From: Myxococcales bacterium
GTDB taxonomy: Bacteria > Myxococcota > Myxococcia > Myxococcales > Myxococcaceae
Direction: 5' to 3'
DNA length: 18,302 nt
Assembly (NCBI GenBank): GCA_003153055.1
Contig: PMBV01000044.1
Span: 1 to 18,302, forward strand
Shown one piece after another: positions 13,967 to 18,302 of the stretch (position 1 is its first letter; every line of letters starts with the position of its first letter). The notes under the pieces were generated by a model. That model saw only the letters and a program-made list of their open reading frames with translations, was not told the origin of the DNA and did no database searches. Both the position numbers and the translations under genes were made by a program.

Positions 13967-15046
13967 TCAGTCGCTGGAGGGCGTGGAGACGGTGCGGCCA
14001 TTGATGGGCTCCGCCGGTGTGGTCGGCTCGACGCCGCAGCCCCTGGCGTCGACGCACAGGAGCATCGCCTCGCGCCAGTGAGCGTCGGCCAGCACGCTCG
14101 CGCCCGCGGGCACCACCGAGAGGAAGCCCGAGCGCAGCCACCCGAGATGCGGGTCGACCAGGCTGGCCCCGCTCTGGGGCACGGCGTGGAGCACGTGGTA
14201 GAAGCAGGCCGGCTGGATCGGCGTCGTGGGGCTCCGTCGGCGGGCGCCGCCGTCGAAGTAGCCGCACTCCAGCCGCTTCAGCCGCGAGTTGGAGCCGAAC
14301 GGGTCGTGCTCGAGCACCCCCTTGGCCCGCTCGTGAATGGAAGCGACGTCGAGCACCTTCTGCGCCTGGGCCGAGGGCGCCAGCGCCGGCCAGTCGAGGT
14401 CGAAGCCAGCGACCACGCCGTCGGCCGCGAAGATGATGGCCACCTTCGAGCCCGCGCCGACGACCGCCTGCCCTTGGATGGTACGGCTGAACACCACCGT
14501 GCTGGCGCCCAGCGTCTGGGTCGCCGACTCAGGCGCGCCGTCGTCTTCGTCGGAGTCGACGCGGTAGCTCGACTCGAAGGCGACCAGCGACTCGCCAGTT
14601 CCCATTGGCAACCATTCGGCCAGCTCCTTCTCGATGAAGGCGCGGCCCAGTTGCTCGAGCTTGTCATTCGGCAGCTTGGCGCTCACTGGGTAGCCGGCGC
14701 GCGCCGCCTTGGCGAGGTAGGTCAGGTTGCGGTAGCGGAGGGCCGAGCCGTCGCCGAGGGACTCGAGGTACCAGCCACTGCCTAGGTACCGCAGCTTGTT
14801 GGCGCGCAGGCGCACCGTTGAGGTGCCTTGGGTGGTGATGGCGCCGGACGTCAGGCGGTACTTCTCGAGGGCGCGGCCGGCGGTGACGCGGGCTCCAGGG
14901 CCAGCCTTGGGGTACAGCAGCGCGACCGAGGTGGCACGGAGGCCTCCCTTGGCCGACGCGAGGTCGAGTTCGGTGCGAAAGGGGAAGTCGGAGGCGCGTG
15001 CCGAGCCGGCCACCAGGGCGCAGAGTACAAGGGACGAGATTCTCAT
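13967..15046 (-). CDS. Secreted protein of unknown function
   Basis: The 359-residue product has a Sec signal (MRISSLVLCALVAGSARA, likely cut before SDFPF) and a soluble body with few recognisable motifs. It has a conserved-looking C-terminal third with paired cysteines (RLKRLECGYFDGG, QPACFYHVLHAV, AMLLCVDARGCG) that could form disulfides outside the cytoplasm. I cannot assign a family. The ATG at 15046 is preferred over that at 15055 because CGAGG then lies 9 bases upstream rather than touching it. It follows the DUF6345-like lipoprotein gene by 27-36 bases on the same strand, so the two are almost certainly cotranscribed and may act together in the envelope or be secreted. Confidence 0.8.
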   Translation of the reverse strand: MRISSLVLCALVAGSARASDFPFRTELDLASAKGGLRATSVALLYPKAGPGARVTAGRALEKYRLTSGAITTQGTSTVRLRANKLRYLGSGWYLESLGDGSALRYRNLTYLAKAARAGYPVSAKLPNDKLEQLGRAFIEKELAEWLPMGTGESLVAFESSYRVDSDEDDGAPESATQTLGASTVVFSRTIQGQAVVGAGSKVAIIFAADGVVAGFDLDWPALAPSAQAQKVLDVASIHERAKGVLEHDPFGSNSRLKRLECGYFDGGARRRSPTTPIQPACFYHVLHAVPQSGASLVDPHLGWLRSGFLSVVPAGASVLADAHWREAMLLCVDARGCGVEPTTPAEPINGRTVSTPSSD

Positions 15047-15082
15047 CACGGTCATCCTCGAAGAGAGAGAGTGTCGAACGGC

Positions 15083-15922
15083 TCAGTCGACCCACTGGGT
15101 CATGCACCACTTGTGGATGGCGTTGTTCGCGAGTCGGGGAAACTGGTCGTAATTCTTCCAGCTCATGAAATACAGACGAGACAGGCAGTCAGCCTTGTCC
15201 GCGCCGGTGGCGAGCACGGCCTGGTATTGCGTGGCGTACCAGTCGGAGGTCGCGTCTGGCCACGCCTCGTGAAACGGGAGCCCGTCTTGGAGGTCGTCGG
15301 CGTAGTCCTCTCCCACCTCGTCAGTCGTCCACCCGTCCCACATGGTGTCCCAAGCGCCGGTGACGTACCGAACTCCGCCTCGGAGAGTCTTCTTCCACCG
15401 CGAGGACATCAGCTTGTCGCCGTTGTACAGCGTGTCGCAGGAGTGCGCCGAGAGGATGCTCAGCCCATGCGCCTCGTTGCCCAGCGCCATGTTGATGGTG
15501 AAGGCGCCGACGCCGTCGTTCCACATCGGCCACCATGCCGAGGTGGCGTCTGAGGTGATGCCGCCGTGGCCCTTCAGGTAGAGCAGGTCGACGGTCTCGA
15601 CCAGGTCCTGATCATTCGGGGTCTCGATGCGCGACTTCTTGTCCTTCAGGTTCCAGTAGAACTTCTTGGTGTCGGTGGAGGAGAGCTCGTCGACGAGGCC
15701 TTGGCAGTGGTTCCACGACCACGAGAGGGTGTCTTGCCAGCCGTTCTGGTACTCCTTTTGGCAGAGGACGCCGAAGAGGGCGCCGGGGCTGGCGGCTTGG
15801 GCGACCGAGGTTACCGGCTCGGGGGGGCTCGCAGAGAGCTCCTCCGGGTTGTTGCAGGCTGCCAGCGCGAGGATGCACAGCCCCAGCCCCGATGCCGGGG
15901 GTGGCGAGAACAAGCGGTTCAT
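15083..15922 (-). CDS. Lipoprotein with caspase-like His/Cys signature (DUF6345-like)
   Basis: The 279-residue product has a lipoprotein signal ending LALAAC (Cys23). The body contains VDLLYLKGHGG (His119) and, about 40 residues on, GLSILSAHSCDTLYNG (Cys162), each at the end of a hydrophobic strand. This is the His-Gly...Cys layout of clan CD cysteine peptidases (gingipain, legumain and caspase-like folds) and resembles the uncharacterised DUF6345 family. An aromatic-rich region follows (YVTGAWDTMWDGWTTDE). The predicted location is the periplasm or outer membrane. The ATG at 15922 has AGGAG 5-6 bases upstream. It is the first gene of a two-gene unit with the secreted protein downstream. Peptidase activity is inference; the family name is from memory of motif layout and not certain. 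Confidence 0.75.
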   Translation of the reverse strand: MNRLFSPPPASGLGLCILALAACNNPEELSASPPEPVTSVAQAASPGALFGVLCQKEYQNGWQDTLSWSWNHCQGLVDELSSTDTKKFYWNLKDKKSRIETPNDQDLVETVDLLYLKGHGGITSDATSAWWPMWNDGVGAFTINMALGNEAHGLSILSAHSCDTLYNGDKLMSSRWKKTLRGGVRYVTGAWDTMWDGWTTDEVGEDYADDLQDGLPFHEAWPDATSDWYATQYQAVLATGADKADCLSRLYFMSWKNYDQFPRLANNAIHKWCMTQWVD

Positions 15923-16083
15923 GTCGTCTCCTGTTCGAGGGAGTCGCCGCTGAAACGAACGAGCCGCTAGAAATTCCCGCCAGGCGGTCGGCGTCGCGTT
16001 CGAGGTGCTTGTCGGGGAAACCTACGATCAGGTCTGCGCGGTCGGCTATTACAAGCAGGCCGCCGCGCAGCGCTCCGGCCTCC

Positions 16084-16950
16084 TCAGGCTCGGGGCTGCT
16101 GCGAGCACGCGCTCTCGGTGCAGTGGGCGGGGGCGTTTCGAGCGCTCCACGCCATGCTGATGGCGACCGAGATCGCGAGGACGGCGAAGGCGATGCGCTG
16201 AGGTCGCTCAGGGAGCCGGCCAGAGAGTGGGGCTCCGACCAGCGCACCGACGACAGCCCCGGCACCCACCGGCAAGACGAGGCTGATGGGAGCCTGCCCG
16301 GCCAAGAGGTAGCCGAGGGCGCCGCTGAAGGAACCGGCGACGATGACCGCCAGCGAGGTGCCCACCGCGTCCTTGAGCGGCAGGCGAGCGAGGAGCACCA
16401 GGGCGGGCACGATGAGGAACCCACCGCCCACGCCGAGGAAGCCGGTCATCACGCCCAAGCCCAGACCGATGACGACGAGCACCGGCACCCGAACGGGACC
16501 ACTCCCTTGGGCTTCGGCCGATCGGGGCCGCAAGAAGGCCGCCGTGGCAATGAGGAGGACCCCCGAGAAGAGCAGCATGGTGACGCGGTCGGGGACCAGC
16601 GCGTGGAGCCGGGTGCCGGCCAAGGCTCCGGCCATGGAGGGCAGCCCCACCAGGCCCACCTCGCGCCAGCGCACCCGGCCAGCCCGGGCATGACCCACTG
16701 CGCCGGTGAGCGCCGCTGCCCACACGACCGCGAGTCCGCCGGCGGTCGCCTCGGTCAGGCTGATGGGGAACAGCGCCAGCAGCACCGGCACCGAGATGAT
16801 GCCCCCGCCCGCGCCCAGCACCGAGAAGACGACGCCCATGGCCAAACCAGCGAGGAAGCTCACCCGCTTTGGAGCCGAGTGCCGAGGGAGCGATTCCTCG
16901 GCGGACCCTGACACAGCCCGTCGTCGGCGAAAAACCCTGGTGCGGGGCAA
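16084..16950 (-). CDS. TauE/SafE-family sulfite/organosulfonate exporter
   Basis: The 288-residue membrane protein has about eight hydrophobic helices and the internal duplication of this family: SVLGAGGGIISVPVLLAL in the first half and TGFLGVGGGFLIVPALVLL in the second. Such proteins export sulfite, thiosulfate-like or sulfonate compounds across the inner membrane. The predicted start is TTG at 16950, preceded by AAGGTGGGAG; it gives a 30-residue basic N-terminus. GTG codons further in (at about residues 13 and 30) are alternatives. It diverges from a persulfide-dioxygenase-like gene with 87 bases between, a pairing that fits export of the sulfite that enzyme produces. The C-terminus carries HCTESAC, two cysteines of unknown relevance. 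Confidence 0.88.
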   Translation of the reverse strand: MPRTRVFRRRRAVSGSAEESLPRHSAPKRVSFLAGLAMGVVFSVLGAGGGIISVPVLLALFPISLTEATAGGLAVVWAAALTGAVGHARAGRVRWREVGLVGLPSMAGALAGTRLHALVPDRVTMLLFSGVLLIATAAFLRPRSAEAQGSGPVRVPVLVVIGLGLGVMTGFLGVGGGFLIVPALVLLARLPLKDAVGTSLAVIVAGSFSGALGYLLAGQAPISLVLPVGAGAVVGALVGAPLSGRLPERPQRIAFAVLAISVAISMAWSARNAPAHCTESACSQQPRA

Positions 16951-17005
16951 TGGCTCCCACCTTGTGAGTCGGCGTCAGCCGGCCGCCCCTTTGGTTCTCG
17001 GGAGT

Positions 17006-17018
17006 GGCTGGCCCAGCC
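17006..17018. promoter_or_regulatory. Palindrome GGCTGG-C-CCAGCC before the persulfide dioxygenase-like gene
   Basis: A perfect 6-bp inverted repeat with a one-base centre lies about 8 bases upstream of the GGAGG ribosome-binding site in the 87-bp divergent spacer. It could be an operator for both genes. High local GC makes a chance palindrome plausible. Confidence 0.2.
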
Positions 17019-17037
17019 CGCCGCCCGGAGGTTTCAC

Positions 17038-17898
17038 ATGCATATTGAGCCCTTTTTCGACGAACGCACCTCGACGCTTACCTACGTGGTTCACGACGAG
17101 GCCACCAAGGACGCTGTGGTCATCGACCCGGTGCACGATTTCGAGCCGGCTGGTGGCCGGGTATGGGCCGAGTCTCTCGAGAAGGTGAGCCAGTTCATCA
17201 CCTCGAGCGGGCTCGCGCTGCACTGGGTGCTGGAGACCCACGTTCACGCGGATCACCTCACGGGCAGCGAGTGGCTCAAGAAGCGCTTCGGGGCCAAGGT
17301 GGCCATCTCCAAGCGGGTCACCGAGGTGCAGACCGTCTTTCAGGGTGTGCTCGACCTTCGTGACTTGAAGACCGACGGAAGCCAGTTCGACCGGCTCTTG
17401 GCCGATGGAGAGGTCTTGCGGGCGGGTTCGCTCGAGGTGAAGGTGCTGGCGACGCCAGGGCATACGCCAGCGTGCTCGAGCTTCGTCGTGGGTGACGCGG
17501 TGTTCACCGGTGATGCGCTGTTCCTCGACGACATCGGAGTAGGGCGGTGCGACTTTCCCAAGGGTGACGCCGCGGCGCTCTACGACTCGGTGACTCGGAA
17601 GCTGTGGGTGTTGCCCGACTCGACCCGGGTGTTCACCGGCCACGACTACCCGCCTGCCAGCCGAACCTGGCGAGCCTCGACGACCGTGGGAGCGAGCAAG
17701 CGCACGAACGCGCAGCTCAACGTCGAGCTGACCCGCGAGGAGTTCATCGAGCGCCGAACCGCCCGGGACCGAGGGCTCCAGGCGCCGCGGCTGCTGTATC
17801 CGTCGGTGCAGATCAACGTCGACGCCGGCCGCCTTCCCATGCCCGTTCTCGGCGGGCAGCGGTTCCTCAAGATCCCCGTGGCCGAGACGGGAGCCTAA
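17038..17898 (+). CDS. Persulfide dioxygenase-like MBL-fold protein (ETHE1/Blh type)
   Basis: The 286-residue cytoplasmic protein has the glyoxalase II-like metallo-beta-lactamase motif ETHVHADHLTG (His68, His70, Asp72, His73), TPGHTPACSSF (His142), FTGDALF (Asp159) and FTGHDY (His202). The GVGRCDFPKGDAAALYDSV block matches persulfide dioxygenases rather than lactoylglutathione hydrolases; in this family the mononuclear iron is held by the first His, the middle His and the Asp. It would oxidise glutathione or related persulfides to sulfite and thiol. GGAGG lies 6-7 bases before the ATG at 17038. The divergent SafE-type exporter supports a sulfide-detoxification role. Persulfide dioxygenases have been characterised in Myxococcus xanthus. 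A glyoxalase II-type activity is the main alternative. Confidence 0.87.
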   Translation: MHIEPFFDERTSTLTYVVHDEATKDAVVIDPVHDFEPAGGRVWAESLEKVSQFITSSGLALHWVLETHVHADHLTGSEWLKKRFGAKVAISKRVTEVQTVFQGVLDLRDLKTDGSQFDRLLADGEVLRAGSLEVKVLATPGHTPACSSFVVGDAVFTGDALFLDDIGVGRCDFPKGDAAALYDSVTRKLWVLPDSTRVFTGHDYPPASRTWRASTTVGASKRTNAQLNVELTREEFIERRTARDRGLQAPRLLYPSVQINVDAGRLPMPVLGGQRFLKIPVAETGA

Positions 17899-18098
17899 CC
17901 AGTTACTCGTCTGGCCAGCATTGCTATCGCCGTGTCGCCGTCCTCCATCACGCTCGGCAACACATACAAATGAGCTGGACTGGTCCATGGGCGGATTCAG
18001 AACACATAGACGCCCAAGTGCCCGAAGTCGAGTCATCCACGCGTACCAGTCTCCTCACCGATCCCTCCGTCAAGTCCCCATTCCTTCTCTCAACGCCG

Positions 18099-18302
18099 TC
18101 AGCGGGGGATCGGCGGAGTGAGGCGGCTCTCGATTACGTCGAGCACCGCCTCCGGCTGGCTCGCCTCGGCCTCGGTCTCCTCGTCGAGCTGATGCCGGAG
18201 CCGAGCCAGGTCGAGATCGCCCGTCCACTTGGCCACCACCAGCGTCGCGACGCCGTTGCCGATGAGGTTGGTCAGCGCCCGGGCCTCGGACATGAACCGG
18301 TC
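18099..18302 (-). CDS. dctA: Dicarboxylate:cation symporter (DctA/GltP family), C-terminal part
   Basis: The frame enters from the right edge and encodes [20 protein letters not shown] followed by [11 protein letters not shown], the signature last helix of DctA-type C4-dicarboxylate/proton-or-sodium symporters. After it come a hydrophilic acidic tail of about 40 residues and a stop at 18099. The gene is on the minus strand and its start lies outside the window. It converges on the persulfide dioxygenase-like gene across 200 bases (17899-18098) in which I see no gene or convincing terminator. The family is secure; the substrate (succinate, fumarate, malate or glutamate/aspartate) is not decidable from the tail. 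Confidence 0.9.
   Translation of the reverse strand, partial: DRFMSEARALTNLIGNGVATLVVAKWTGDLDLARLRHQLDEETEAEASQPEAVLDVIESRLTPPIPR

Noticed and set aside
15892..16911. Plus-strand frame of 339 codons
   Set aside because: Antisense to the SafE-type exporter, whose duplicated GGG motifs and helices are clear; the product is His/Glu/Arg-rich noise.
17899..18098. Possible terminator or small gene in the 200-bp convergent spacer
   Set aside because: Only a 4-bp stem (CCAG...CTGG) without a T-tract, and no frame with a start and ribosome-binding site.

Overview
The window is high-GC DNA with strong G/C third-position bias. It carries Asp-Ala-Gly-rich lipoproteins, a Ser/Thr kinase fused to STAND and FGE-sulfatase domains, many predicted exported proteins of unknown function, and GTG/TTG starts. 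Together these suggest a myxobacterium (Myxococcota, probably Cystobacterineae). That is inferred from gene content only; no rRNA, tRNA, CRISPR array, insertion sequence or phage gene was seen.

Left part (1-5016). A remnant of a DUF262-type gene lies at the edge (1-240, minus). Next is a glycerol module: a monoacylglycerol-lipase-like hydrolase (420-1376) directly behind a GlpD-like glycerol-3-phosphate dehydrogenase (1393-3072), both on the minus strand, diverging from a DeoR/GlpR-type repressor (3184-3954). The divergent region holds two arrays of TCGT-like elements at exact 10-bp spacing, good candidates for the repressor's operators. A membrane-anchored NAPE-PLD/UlaG-like metallo-hydrolase follows (3979-5016, minus).

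Centre (5265-10856). A 1097-residue protein combines a cytoplasmic Ser/Thr kinase, an nSTAND-type NTPase, one transmembrane helix and a probably periplasmic FGE/SUMF1-like domain. Facing it is a two-gene minus-strand operon: an unrecognised 128-residue protein, coupled by an ATGA overlap to a protein with a caspase/CHAT-like His-Gly...Cys arrangement. The two transcription units overlap tail to tail by 249 bp. This is the best candidate here for an undescribed system (STAND-kinase sensor plus caspase-like partner). Divergently placed is a lipoprotein with a Lipin/LNS2-type HAD phosphatase domain behind a repetitive Asp-Ala-Gly linker.

Right part (10867-18302). A minus-strand cluster encodes a TetR-type ligand-binding domain without its DNA-binding helix-turn-helix, then an ABC ATPase and ABC-2 permease with overlapping starts and stops. 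Upstream on the same strand are a small lipoprotein, then a pair of exported proteins, the first of which (15083-15922) is a lipoprotein with a second caspase-like His/Cys signature (DUF6345-like). A sulfur module follows: a TauE/SafE-type exporter (minus) diverging from a persulfide-dioxygenase-like enzyme (plus). The window ends in the C-terminus of a DctA-type dicarboxylate symporter.
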